This document shows positions 27,007 through 36,142 of a DNA stretch of 64,000 bases, one piece after another. Under the pieces are notes generated by a model, which saw nothing but the letters and a program-made list of their open reading frames with translations, was not told where the DNA came from and did not search any database. Every line of letters starts with the position of its first letter. Within the stretch, counting starts at the first letter, position 1. The DNA comes from Microbacterium sp. Se63.02b (GTDB lineage Bacteria > Actinomycetota > Actinomycetes > Actinomycetales > Microbacteriaceae). The position numbers and the translations under genes are program-made. The stretch lies in NCBI RefSeq assembly GCF_014171575.1, contig NZ_CP050453.1:1488001-1552000 (forward strand), read 5' to 3'.

Positions 27007-29466
27007 ATGTCTCGACGTGCCCCACGCTCGCGAAACACCATGAGGACCTCCCGACTCCTCACCTGTTTCCTCGCTGTCTCTGCCCTGGTTCTCGGCACGG
27101 TCGTCCCCGCCGCCGCCGCGCAAGCCTCCGTCTCCGCGCCCGTCGCCCGCATGGCGGGCGCCTCCACCGATCCCGCCGCGACGGGGATCGCGAAGAGCAC
27201 TCTCGTCGGCTTCACTCCGGGCAACATCATCAGCGACGCCGTGTTCACCAACAAGAACACGATGACCGAGGCGCAGATCCAGACCTTCTTCAACAGCAAG
27301 GTGTCGAAGTGCCAGGGCGGCCGCGACGAGAACAACGAGGCGATCGTCTGCCTCAAGGACTTTCGGATGAACACGGTCACCCGCCCGGCGGATCAGTACT
27401 GCACGGGGTACACGGGGGCAGCGAACGAGTCAGCGGCGCGCATCATCTACCGTGTCTCGCAAGCCTGCAACATCAACCCGCAGGTGCTCATCGTGATGCT
27501 CCAGAAGGAGCAGGGCCTCGTCACCCACATCTGGCCCAGCGCCTGGCGCTACAGGATCGCCCTGGGGCAGGGGTGCCCCGACACCGCGCCGTGCGATCCG
27601 AACTACATCGGCTTCTTCCACCAGATCTACGGCGCTGCGCGTCAGATGCAGATCTACATGGAAGGGAAGTGGTTCCAGTGGTATGCGCCGGGGAAGACCT
27701 GGAACATCCTCTACAACCCGAACGCCTCCTGCGGCTCCGCACCGGTCCGCGTCGCGAACAAGGCGACGTCGGCGCTGTACTACTACACGCCCTACCAGCC
27801 CAACGCTGCGGCGCTCCGGGCGGGCTACGGCACGGGAGACGGCTGCTCGGCATACGGCAACCGGAACTTCTACAACTACTTCACGGACTGGTTCGGCTCC
27901 ACGCAGGGCACACCGGCGACCGCGCCTCCGGTGATCTCGGCGGCCAACACCTCGAGCTACGTCGTCGGGGCGGATGCCGCGGGGACGGTGTGGGCGTATC
28001 CGTTCGCGAAGAAGGCCTGGGGCACCCGCGTGCAGATGGCGACGGGACTCGGCACCGTCAAGGCGTTCTTCGGGGTCGGCGACCTCACCGGCGACGGCAA
28101 TCGCGACTTCCTCTCCGTCGACGCGAGCGGTCAGCCGTCCGCACTCTACGGCGACGGGACGACGAAGCTGAGCGCGCCGACACGACTGGGCGGCAACTGG
28201 TCGGGCACGGTCCTCGTGGTGCCCGCGGGAGACTTCAACGGCGACGGACTTCCCGACGTCTTCACGACGGACGCATCCGGAGCGCTCTATCTGCGTGCGG
28301 GCGATGGCAGGGGCGGGTTCGGTGCGGCCAAGCTCATCGGAAGCGGCTGGAGCTCCATGAGCATGCTCGTCGGAGGACTCGACATGAACGGCGACGGTCG
28401 TTCCGACCTGATCGCGCGCGACTCCACCGGTCGACTGCTCCTCTATCAGGGCGACGGTCGCGGCGGTTGGGGGCCACGCTCGCAGATCGGCAGCGGCTGG
28501 TCGGGGATGACCTCCGTCTTCAGCCCCGGTGACTTCACCGGCAACGGGACGCCCGATCTCCTCGCGCACACGGCAGACGGCGTGCTGATGGCCTATGAAG
28601 GACGCTCCACCTCGTTCGTCGCCGGCGTGGGAACGGTGGGTTCCGGATGGCAGAACCTGTCGGTCAAGTCGTCGGCCGGACCTGCGGTGACGAGACCGCG
28701 CGCGCTGCCCGCCGGATTCGGCGACGTGGACGGCGCCGGAGGCAACGACGTCGTGGCACTCACGAACAAGGGCGAGCTCCGGTTGTACGGCGGTTCCGGC
28801 ACCGGCACCTGGCGTTCCTCCAGCGTTCTCGCGACGGGATGGGGCGCCACGGACAGGATCGTCTCGCTCGGCGATTTCTCCGGCGACGGCCGTGCCGATC
28901 TCGGGCGCATCGACGGCGACGGGATCTTCTCGCTCCTGCCGGCCACGGGCAGCGGATTCGGAAAGGCCGTGCGCATCGGCCACGGGTGGGGATCCTTCGT
29001 CCACATCGTCGGCGGCGTGGACTTCGACGGCGACCGCAAAGTGGATGTGATCGCGGTCAACGCGGATGGGACGATGATGCTGTATCGCGGCAACGGCAGC
29101 GGCGGCTTCCAGGGCGACGGCGTGCAGATCGGGAAGGGCTGGGGCGTGGTGGACCTGTTGATCAACGCCGGCGACTTCACCGGGGACGGCCGAAGCGACC
29201 TGCTGGCACGCACGTCGGACGGCGCCCTCCGCCTCTACCCGACGACCGGCGCCGGCGGGTTCGGCGCGATGGTCCAGATCGGCAAGGGCTGGGGCGGGAT
29301 GAAGCAGCTCGTCGGCCCCGGGGACTTCAACGGCGACGGTTCGACGGATGTCCTCGCCATCCGCCAGGACGGTGCGATGTTCTTCTATGCCGGCAACGGC
29401 AAGGGCGGATGGGGTGCGAGCGCTCAGATCGGGTCGGGCTGGCAGAGCATCTCGAGTCTCGGTTGA
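27007..29466 (+). CDS. Secreted FG-GAP/VCBS repeat protein with N-terminal lysozyme-like domain
   Basis: 819 aa. A signal peptide with a long basic start is followed by a domain of about 230 residues with six or more Cys, containing NPQVLIVMLQKEQGLVT, PSAWRYRIALGQGCPD and IGFFHQIYGAARQM. This domain recurs in actinobacterial secreted proteins, often named hemagglutinin; its helices and the Glu in KEQGL suggest a lysozyme-like fold, which is inference. About nine repeats follow, each with a calcium-binding-like loop such as GDFNGDGLPDV, GDFTGDGRSDL and GVDFDGDRKVDV, forming a predicted beta-propeller. It may bind or cut surface glycans. ATG 27007 is preferred; ATG 27040 is an alternative. Confidence 0.8.
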   Translation: MSRRAPRSRNTMRTSRLLTCFLAVSALVLGTVVPAAAAQASVSAPVARMAGASTDPAATGIAKSTLVGFTPGNIISDAVFTNKNTMTEAQIQTFFNSKVSKCQGGRDENNEAIVCLKDFRMNTVTRPADQYCTGYTGAANESAARIIYRVSQACNINPQVLIVMLQKEQGLVTHIWPSAWRYRIALGQGCPDTAPCDPNYIGFFHQIYGAARQMQIYMEGKWFQWYAPGKTWNILYNPNASCGSAPVRVANKATSALYYYTPYQPNAAALRAGYGTGDGCSAYGNRNFYNYFTDWFGSTQGTPATAPPVISAANTSSYVVGADAAGTVWAYPFAKKAWGTRVQMATGLGTVKAFFGVGDLTGDGNRDFLSVDASGQPSALYGDGTTKLSAPTRLGGNWSGTVLVVPAGDFNGDGLPDVFTTDASGALYLRAGDGRGGFGAAKLIGSGWSSMSMLVGGLDMNGDGRSDLIARDSTGRLLLYQGDGRGGWGPRSQIGSGWSGMTSVFSPGDFTGNGTPDLLAHTADGVLMAYEGRSTSFVAGVGTVGSGWQNLSVKSSAGPAVTRPRALPAGFGDVDGAGGNDVVALTNKGELRLYGGSGTGTWRSSSVLATGWGATDRIVSLGDFSGDGRADLGRIDGDGIFSLLPATGSGFGKAVRIGHGWGSFVHIVGGVDFDGDRKVDVIAVNADGTMMLYRGNGSGGFQGDGVQIGKGWGVVDLLINAGDFTGDGRSDLLARTSDGALRLYPTTGAGGFGAMVQIGKGWGGMKQLVGPGDFNGDGSTDVLAIRQDGAMFFYAGNGKGGWGASAQIGSGWQSISSLG

Positions 29467-29563
29467 GCTCGGCCGCGCGGTCGAACCTGAGGGGGCGGTC
29501 GCAGGCGCTATGGGATACTGAGACGGCGACGGGATGCCGTCGTGTCGTCGATTGAGTGGGCCT

Positions 29564-30469
29564 GTGACTGATACCCGAGATCTTTTCGCTGCCGTCCCGC
29601 GTTCCGCGTTCGACACCCCTGGTGAGAGCCGCGGGCTGATCGATGTGGTGCGCTGGCGCTATCTTTTGCACCTCCTGGTCCGCACGGGCGTCACCACCCG
29701 CTACCGCAACTCCGTGCTCGGGTGGACCTGGTCCTATGTCCGTCCCGCCGCCCAGTTCCTGGTCTTCTGGGTGGTCCTCGGGCTGTTCATGAACCTCGAC
29801 AGGGGGATCCCGAACTACGCGATCTACCTGTTCTCCGGCATCGTCGTGATCAACCTCTTCTCCGAGGCCTTCAAGAACGCCACGACGTCGATCGTCGGCA
29901 ACGCGCCCCTCGTGCGAAAGGTCTTCCTCCCGCGTCAGCTGTTCGCCGTCTCGGCCGTCATCGTCGCCTTCGTGCACTTTCTTCCTCAGGTCGCTCTGCT
30001 GCTCATCGTCTGCCTCCTCCTCGGCTGGGTCGCGCACATCTCGATCCTCTCGGTCCTCGCCATCCTCGCCGGGATGATCATCGTCATGACGTTCGCGTTG
30101 GGGCTCGGACTGTTCTTCGGAGCGATCAACGTCCGCTTCCGCGACGCCGAGAACATCGTCGAACTCCTGCTCCTCCTCGCGACCTGGGCATCCCCGGTGC
30201 TGTACGCCTGGACACAGGTGCAGGACGCGGTCGTCGACAAGCTCGGCTGGCCGCAATGGGTGGTCGAGGTGTACATGCTCAACCCCATCACCCAGGGGGT
30301 CGAGCTCTTCCACTACGCGTTCTGGCGGCCGGTGACCGACACCGCCTTCGCGCTCCCGCCCGGGCTCGCCTGGAACACCCTGTGGACCTTCCTCATCGCG
30401 GTGGGCACCCTGCTCATCGGTCAACTCGTCTTCCGCCGTCTCGAAGGAAGGTTCGCACAGGACCTATGA
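29564..30469 (+). CDS. ABC-2 type polysaccharide exporter permease (Wzm-like), system 1
   Basis: 301-aa permease with six predicted membrane helices and the family sequences YRNSVLGWTWSYVRPAAQF near the first helix and MLNPITQGVELFHYAFW near the last. It would form the channel that moves a lipid-linked polysaccharide across the membrane, energised by the following ATPase. GTG 29564 lacks a strong ribosome site; GATACT at 29514-29519 could be a -10 with a short leader. The stop overlaps the ATPase start (ATGA). It opens the long plus-strand cluster. Confidence 0.88.
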   Translation: MTDTRDLFAAVPRSAFDTPGESRGLIDVVRWRYLLHLLVRTGVTTRYRNSVLGWTWSYVRPAAQFLVFWVVLGLFMNLDRGIPNYAIYLFSGIVVINLFSEAFKNATTSIVGNAPLVRKVFLPRQLFAVSAVIVAFVHFLPQVALLLIVCLLLGWVAHISILSVLAILAGMIIVMTFALGLGLFFGAINVRFRDAENIVELLLLLATWASPVLYAWTQVQDAVVDKLGWPQWVVEVYMLNPITQGVELFHYAFWRPVTDTAFALPPGLAWNTLWTFLIAVGTLLIGQLVFRRLEGRFAQDL

Positions 30470-31203
30470 GTGCTCCCACCACGCTCCGCCCCAGCATCGT
30501 CATCGACGGTGTCAAGAAGCGGTTCACGCTCAACCACGCGTTCTCCCTCAAAGACACCGTCGTGGCGTGGATCAAGCGACGCAAGCTCACGAGCGAGTTC
30601 GAGGCGCTGAAGGGCGTCGACCTGGTCATCGGGGAGGGGGAGTCCGTCGCTGTGCTCGGGCTCAACGGCTCCGGCAAGTCGACCCTGCTCAAGCTCGTGT
30701 CCGGCGTGATGGAGCCCGACGAGGGGCAGGTGCTCACGCGCGGTCGGGTCGCCGGTCTCATCGAAGTGGGAGCGGGCTTCCACCCGGAGCTCTCCGGACG
30801 TGAGAACGTGTTCCTCAACGCCGCGATCCTGGGGATGAAGAAGCACGAGATCGAAGCCCGCTACGACGAGATCGTGGCGTTCAGCGAGATCGAGCAGTTC
30901 ATCGATCAGGAGGTCAAGCACTACTCGTCCGGGATGTTCATGCGGCTCGCGTTCTCGGTCGCGATCCACGTCGAACTGGATGTCCTCCTCGTCGACGAGA
31001 TCCTGTCGGTCGGTGATGCACCCTTCCGTGAGAAGTGCCGTCTGAAGTTCGAAGAGCTCATCGCGTCCGGCAAGACCCTCGTCGTGGTCAGCCACGACAT
31101 GGAGATGGTGCGCGAACTCTGCACGCGCGGAATCGTGATCAACAAGGGCGAAGTCATCTACGACGGCGAGGTCGAAGGAGCGATCGCTCTGGTGGATGCG
31201 TGA
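30466..31203 (+). CDS. ABC polysaccharide exporter ATPase (Wzt/TagH-like), system 1
   Basis: 245 aa. Walker A GLNGSGKST, the exporter-specific EVGAGFHPELSGRENVFLN, signature YSSGMFMRLAFS, Walker B LLVDEILSVGD and the switch VVSHD are all present. The short length means no C-terminal carbohydrate-binding domain, so chain-end recognition of the Wzt-O9a type is absent. Pairs with the upstream permease; the stop overlaps the next start by one base. Confidence 0.9.
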   Translation: MSAPTTLRPSIVIDGVKKRFTLNHAFSLKDTVVAWIKRRKLTSEFEALKGVDLVIGEGESVAVLGLNGSGKSTLLKLVSGVMEPDEGQVLTRGRVAGLIEVGAGFHPELSGRENVFLNAAILGMKKHEIEARYDEIVAFSEIEQFIDQEVKHYSSGMFMRLAFSVAIHVELDVLLVDEILSVGDAPFREKCRLKFEELIASGKTLVVVSHDMEMVRELCTRGIVINKGEVIYDGEVEGAIALVDA

Positions 31204-33147
31204 TGCTGGACTGGCTCGCGCAGACGCCGACGCTCCTGGTGGCGGTGGCGATCGTCTTCCTTCCAGGGCTGCTCGCGCTCTGGGGTGTGGGGGTGCGTGG
31301 ACTCGGACTGCTCGCCGCTGCTCCGATCTTCAGCGTGGCGGCGACGGGCGTCGTCGCCCTGGCTCTCGGCATGCTCGGCGTCGGATGGTCGGCCTGGAGC
31401 TGGGCGGCGGCCATGCTGCTCCTGGCGGGTGCGTCGTTCATCGTCGGACGGATCCTGGGTGGACGTCTCGCACCGCTCCGCGCGGACAGCGGACGGTGGA
31501 TACTGCCGGTCTTCCTCGTCGTCGGCGTCGTGCTCGGCGTCTGGCGACTGGCGACGTACATCACCGACCCCGCCGGGATCTCGCAGACGAACGACGCCGT
31601 CTTCCACATGAACGCGGTGCGGTTCATCCTGGAGACCTCGGATGCGTCGTCCCTGCACGTGAACGGCGTGATCGGCGGCAGCTCGTTCTATCCGGCGGCG
31701 TGGCACGCCCTCGTCTCGCTCATCGTGCTGATCAGCGGAGCGAGCATCCCGGTCGCGGCGAACATGCTCACGCTCGTGATCGGCGCTCTCCTCTGGCCCC
31801 TCGGCATCGCCTGGCTCACGCGCGCGATCACCGGTTCGCCGCTGATCGCGGGGATGTCGGCGGTGCTGTCCGGCGCGCTCCAGACGTTCCCGCTGCTGAT
31901 GTTCCAGTGGGGGGTCCTGTTCCCGAACGCGCTCTCGACCGCCCTGCTGCCCGCCGCCGTGGCGTTGATGATCTCGCTGCCGACGTGGCGTGACGGTGGT
32001 GGTCGTATCAAGACCACGGTGCGCGCGATGCTCCTCGCGGTCGTCACGGCGTGTGCTCGCCCTCGCCCAGCCGGCGGCCCTGCTGCCGTGGATCGCGCTG
32101 GTGCTGGTGTGGCTGACCGCGCGACTGCTGCAGGCCGCGAACGGGTGGTCGTCCCTCCGGCGCTGGAGCGTCATCGTCGGCATGTGGATCGTGTTCGCGG
32201 CGTTCTGGGTCGTACTCTCGCGGAGCACCAGCGGTTCGCACTGGCCGCCCTTCCGGGGCAAGCTCGAGGTGTTCCTCGACGTGCTGCTCAACGGTCACCT
32301 GCGCATACCTTTCGCGGTCGGGGTGAGCGTGCTCATGATCTGGGGGCTCGTCGTCGCCTGGCGGTCTCGGCGCCTGCGCTGGCTGGTGTTCGGGTGGGCG
32401 GGCATCTCGGCCCTTTACCTGCTCGTCGCGGCGATCGGCGCGCCCCTGGTGCGCATCGACATCCTCGGTGCGTGGTACGCGGACCCCTATCGGATCGCCG
32501 CGCTCGCACCCCTCGTAGTGATCCCCCTGGCCGCCGTGGGCATGCACGACCTCGTCGTCCGGGTGGGGAGTGTGATCCGTCGTCGAACCGGGGATGCCTC
32601 CCGTGCGTTCGGGGGCGACACTCTCGCTGTGAGCGCGCTCGCGGCGACGGTGGTCTTCATGGTCGTCCTGATCCTGGTCCGTCCTGTCGCGATGCCGGCC
32701 GTGATCGAGGGCACCTTCGACAGGGAATCGCGCTATCTCGCCGTATCCGACAGCTATCTCTCGCCCGACGAGCGCACGCTGCTCGAGTCCCTGGACGGCA
32801 TCGTCGGGACGGACGAGCGGGTGATCGCGAATCCCTCGACCGGAGCTGGCTTCGGCTACATGCTCAGCGGCGTTGACGTGTATCCGCGGACCTGGTCGGC
32901 TCCGCGCACCGAGACCTGGACGGTGCTCGCCGAGGGTCTGCGGAACGCCGCATCCGACCCGGCCGTGTGCGAGGCGCTTCATGAGTACGGGGATCCGCAG
33001 TATGTCCTCGACTTCGGGCCAGGGGAGAACACACCGGGTCGCTTCGAGATGCCGGGCATGACCGACTTCGCGAGCGAGCCGGGATTCGAGCGCGTCGCCG
33101 AGGTCGGCGAGGTCTCCCTCTGGCGGATCACAGCGTGCGCGCGGTGA
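31203..33147 (+). CDS. Large polytopic membrane protein (DUF6541-like)
   Basis: About 648 aa with some 12-14 hydrophobic helices and a C-terminal soluble domain of about 140 residues. TNDAVFHMNAVRF with an aromatic-acidic loop after the fourth helix, and WYADPYRIAALAPL late in the membrane part, resemble GT-C-type transferases or flippase-associated membrane proteins of actinobacterial polysaccharide loci. The frame shifts near 32046-32054 (TAV..VLALAQPAALL), equal to one extra or two missing bases. Function not established; a lipid-linked-sugar transferase is the likeliest guess. Confidence 0.65.
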
Positions 33148-33165
33148 GCACGGCCCCACCGTCTG

Positions 33166-33171
33166 TAGGAT
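33166..33171 (+). promoter_or_regulatory. Internal leaderless-type -10 (TAGGAT)
   Basis: TAGGAT is followed by eight bases and ATG 33180, giving a possible internal promoter in the cluster. Confidence 0.45.
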
Positions 33172-33179
33172 CGCAGACG

Positions 33180-33908
33180 ATGCGTCCGTCAGCTACCTCC
33201 GTTCTCGTCGTCATCCCGGCGCTGAACGAAGAGGATTCCGTGGGAGAGGTCGTCGGGGCGGTCGTGGCTGCTCTCCCCTCTGCACGGTGTCTCGTCATCG
33301 ATGACGGATCCTCGGATGCCACCGCGGCCCGAGCCAGGCAGGCGGGAGCGCAGGTGCTGTCGCTGCCGTACAACCTCGGTGTCGGCGGGGCGATGCGCGC
33401 CGGGTTCCGATACGCCCGCGCCAACGGACACGGCGTCGTGGTGCAGGTCGATGCGGATGGTCAGCACGACCCCGCGGCGATCCCTGCCCTCATCGACGCA
33501 CTGGGCGACGCCGATCTGGTCATCGGCGCACGATTCGCCGGCGTGGGGGACTACGGGGTGCGAGGGCCTCGCCGCTGGGCGATGCGAGTGCTCGCGGCCG
33601 TGATGAGTCGCGTGGCGGGGACACGACTGACCGACGTCACGAGCGGTTTCAAGGCCGCGGGACCGCGCGCCGTGCTGCTGTTCGCCGACAATTTCCCCGC
33701 CGAATACCTCGGCGACACGATCGAAGCCCTCGTGATCGGCGCGCGTGCCGGTCTGAAGATCAGACAGCTGCCGGTCGTCATGCGACAGCGGCAGGGCGGC
33801 GAGCCGTCGCACCGCCCGTGGAAGGCTGCGGTCTATCTCCTCCGGGCATGTGCGGCCTTCCTGCTCGCCATGATGCGTCCGCGCGCGCGGATGGAGGACA
33901 TCGCATGA
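33180..33908 (+). CDS. Glycosyltransferase family 2 (polyprenyl-phosphate sugar synthase-like)
   Basis: 242 aa with VVIPALNEEDSVGEVV, VIDDGSSDAT, the DxD motif QVDADGQHDP, and TSGFKAAGPR. It resembles DPM1/GtrB-like enzymes that load a sugar onto polyprenyl phosphate, though it has no C-terminal membrane pair; the next gene (DUF2304, two or three helices) often accompanies such enzymes. ATG 33180 is supported by the leaderless promoter; an in-frame GTG at 33144 overlapping the previous stop is the alternative. Confidence 0.82.
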   Translation: MRPSATSVLVVIPALNEEDSVGEVVGAVVAALPSARCLVIDDGSSDATAARARQAGAQVLSLPYNLGVGGAMRAGFRYARANGHGVVVQVDADGQHDPAAIPALIDALGDADLVIGARFAGVGDYGVRGPRRWAMRVLAAVMSRVAGTRLTDVTSGFKAAGPRAVLLFADNFPAEYLGDTIEALVIGARAGLKIRQLPVVMRQRQGGEPSHRPWKAAVYLLRACAAFLLAMMRPRARMEDIA

Positions 33909-34303
33909 ACCCCGTCACGTACGCCTTCGGCATCGTCGCGGCGGTGCTGGCCCTGATCGCGATCGTCGAACTCATGCGAAGGGGCACTCTTCGCGAGCGG
34001 CATGCCGTGTGGTGGTTCGTCGGCGGCCTGCTCGCCCTCGTCATCGCCGTGTTCCCGCAGACGCTCACCTGGGCGGCCAGAGCCCTCGGGATCGCGCTGC
34101 CGGTGAACCTCGTCTTCTTCATCGCGATCGCCCTGCTGTTCCTCGTCAGCCTCCAGTACGGTGCCGAGCTCACGCGCACGGAGGAGAAGATGCGCACCCT
34201 CGCCGAGAAGTCCGCCTTCCATGAGGCGCGGATCGAAGCCCTCGAGGCGAAGGCCGCCGAACATGAACGGGGCGCGCGCCCGGACGAGGAGGACGAGCAG
34301 TGA
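33905..34303 (+). CDS. DUF2304 small membrane protein
   Basis: 132 aa. Three hydrophobic helices (YAFGIVAAVLALIAIVEL, WWFVGGLLALVIAVF, LVFFIAIALLFLVSL) precede a charged coiled-coil-like tail (EEKMRTLAEKSAFHEARIE). DUF2304 proteins usually sit next to a polyprenyl-phosphate glycosyltransferase, as here, and may serve as its membrane anchor. ATGA overlap with the upstream gene and GTGA overlap with the next indicate translational coupling. Confidence 0.85.
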   Translation: MNPVTYAFGIVAAVLALIAIVELMRRGTLRERHAVWWFVGGLLALVIAVFPQTLTWAARALGIALPVNLVFFIAIALLFLVSLQYGAELTRTEEKMRTLAEKSAFHEARIEALEAKAAEHERGARPDEEDEQ

Positions 34304-35535
34304 GCGGGCGCTCCCGCATCCTCATCGCGTCACGGTTGTTCCCGCCCGAGGTGAGTGCCGGTGCGTTCCGACTCGGCGCGCTCGCCCGCTCGCTGCACGA
34401 ACGCGGAGACGGGGTGGTCGTCCTCACGACGCGTCCGCCGCGACATGCGCCGCAGACGGCGGATGCACCGGGTGTGGTCGTTCGTCGGTGGCCTGTTCTG
34501 CGCGACAGCGGAGGCAACGTCCGCGGCTACATCCAGTACCTCAGCTACGACGCGCCGCTCTTCTTCCGCCTGCTCTTCTCGTCGTTCGACGTCGCGGTCG
34601 CCGAATCGCCGCCCACCACGGGTCTCGTGGTGACCGCGGTCGCGGCGCTGCGACGCAAGCCGGTCGTGTACTACGCCGCCGACGTCTGGACCGACGGCGT
34701 GATCTCGATGGGTGCTCCCGCCCCGGTGATCGCCGTGATGCGCTGGATGGAGAGGATCGTCCTCCGTCGCGCCCAGGCGATCGTCTCCGTCTCCGACGAG
34801 GTCACCGAGCGGCTCGTCGCGCTCGACGCGGATCGGACCAGGATAGAGACGGTCGGCAACGGGATCGACACGTCGATCTTCACCCCGGATGCCGTTCTTC
34901 CGACGGGGGTCGACCCGTACTTCGTGTACACCGGGACCATGTCGGAGTGGCAGCGCCCTGACCTCTTCATCCGCGCCCTCGCTCTGATCACGGAGGAGGA
35001 GCCCGCAGCGCGGATCCGCTTCTTCGGTCAGGGGGCGGTGGAAGCCGACCTCCGTGCTCTGGCGGAGGAGATCGTCCCAGGGCGGGTCGAGTTCGGGGGA
35101 GTGGTGAGCCCGCAGGAATCGGCCTCGTGGATCCGCGGTGCGACGGCGGCGCTGGTGAGCATCGTCCCGGGAATCGGCTACGACTTCGCTCGCCCCACCA
35201 AGACGTACGCCGCCGCTGCCGTCGGAACGCCCGTTCTCTTCGCGGGCCCGGAAACCGGTGCGCGTCTCGTGCGGGACGCCGATCTCGGAACGTCGGTGGA
35301 CTTCGACCCGGAGTCGGTCGCCACCGCGATGCGAGAGCTGCTGGCCGAGGAGCGCTCGGGGCGCGCAGCGGAGCAGCGCACCGCGCGGGCCGCCTGGGCG
35401 CGTGCCAACGTCTCGCTCACCGCCGTCGCGGAGCGGGTCGCCGCAGTCACCTCGCAGGTTCGTGAACGGCGGACGACTAAGATCGGACCTGCGCGTCCCG
35501 CGCGTTCTGGACCCGATGAAAGGCCTTTTGCGTGA
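34300..35535 (+). CDS. Glycosyltransferase family 4 (WbuB-like)
   Basis: 411-aa GT-B enzyme. The N-terminal acceptor domain starts IASRLFPPEVSAGAFRLG, similar to WbuB/WbnK-type amino-sugar transferases. It continues with VGNGIDTSIFTP, YTGTMSEWQRPDLFI and ARPTKTYAAAAVGTPVLF, in place of the usual EX7E. It directly precedes the diacetamido-uronate genes, so it may use a related sugar, which is inference from order only. The stop overlaps the acetyltransferase start. Confidence 0.82.
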   Translation: MSGRSRILIASRLFPPEVSAGAFRLGALARSLHERGDGVVVLTTRPPRHAPQTADAPGVVVRRWPVLRDSGGNVRGYIQYLSYDAPLFFRLLFSSFDVAVAESPPTTGLVVTAVAALRRKPVVYYAADVWTDGVISMGAPAPVIAVMRWMERIVLRRAQAIVSVSDEVTERLVALDADRTRIETVGNGIDTSIFTPDAVLPTGVDPYFVYTGTMSEWQRPDLFIRALALITEEEPAARIRFFGQGAVEADLRALAEEIVPGRVEFGGVVSPQESASWIRGATAALVSIVPGIGYDFARPTKTYAAAAVGTPVLFAGPETGARLVRDADLGTSVDFDPESVATAMRELLAEERSGRAAEQRTARAAWARANVSLTAVAERVAAVTSQVRERRTTKIGPARPARSGPDERPFA

Positions 35536-36142
35536 CCGAAACCGGAAGTGTGCGGATCGTGGAGTCCGCGGATGTCTCGCCCGATGCGCGCATCGGTGAC
35601 GGCTCGTCGATCTGGCACCTCGCCCAGGTCCGCGAGGAGGCCGTGCTGGGCGAGAACTGCATCGTCGGGCGTGGTGCGTACATCGGGACCGGCGTGGTGA
35701 TGGGCGACAACTGCAAGGTCCAGAACTATGCGCTCGTCTACGAACCGGCCCGCCTGGCCGACGGTGTCTTCATCGGACCGGCCGTCGTGCTGACCAATGA
35801 CACGTACCCGAGGGCCATCAACGCGGACGGCACCATCAAGAGCGCCCACGACTGGGAGCCGGTCGGCGTGACCATCGAGACCGGCGCCGCTATCGGCGCG
35901 CGTGCCACCTGCGTCGCGCCGGTGACCATCGGAGCCTGGGCGACCGTCGCAGCAGGCGCCGTGGTCGTGAAGGACGTCCCCGCATACGCCCTGGTGGCCG
36001 GGGTTCCGGCCCGCCGCATCGGCTGGGTGGGGAGTCCGGCGTGCCGCTCACGGCAGGCGAGCGCGATGGCATCTGGATATGCCCTTCGACCGGTGCTCGA
36101 TTCGTCGAGTCCGACGGAACATTGATCAAGGAGACCGTGTGA
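35532..36142 (+). CDS. Hexapeptide N-acetyltransferase (WbpD/WlbB-like)
   Basis: About 203 aa after restoring one G at GGGG 36029-36032; then the tail reads GVPLTAGERDGIWICPSTG and ends ETV. Left-handed beta-helix repeats run from IVESADVSPDARIGDGS to IGAWATVAAGAVVVKDVP. The family acetylates the 3-amino group of UDP-GlcNAc(3NH2)A to give UDP-2,3-diacetamido-2,3-dideoxy-glucuronate. The corrected tail with CP near a conserved end is typical of WbpD/WlbB. It overlaps the aminotransferase start by four bases. Confidence 0.85.

Noticed and set aside
27430..29616. 728-codon open frame opposite the FG-GAP gene
   Set aside because: Its apparent repeats are the antisense image of the FG-GAP repeats.
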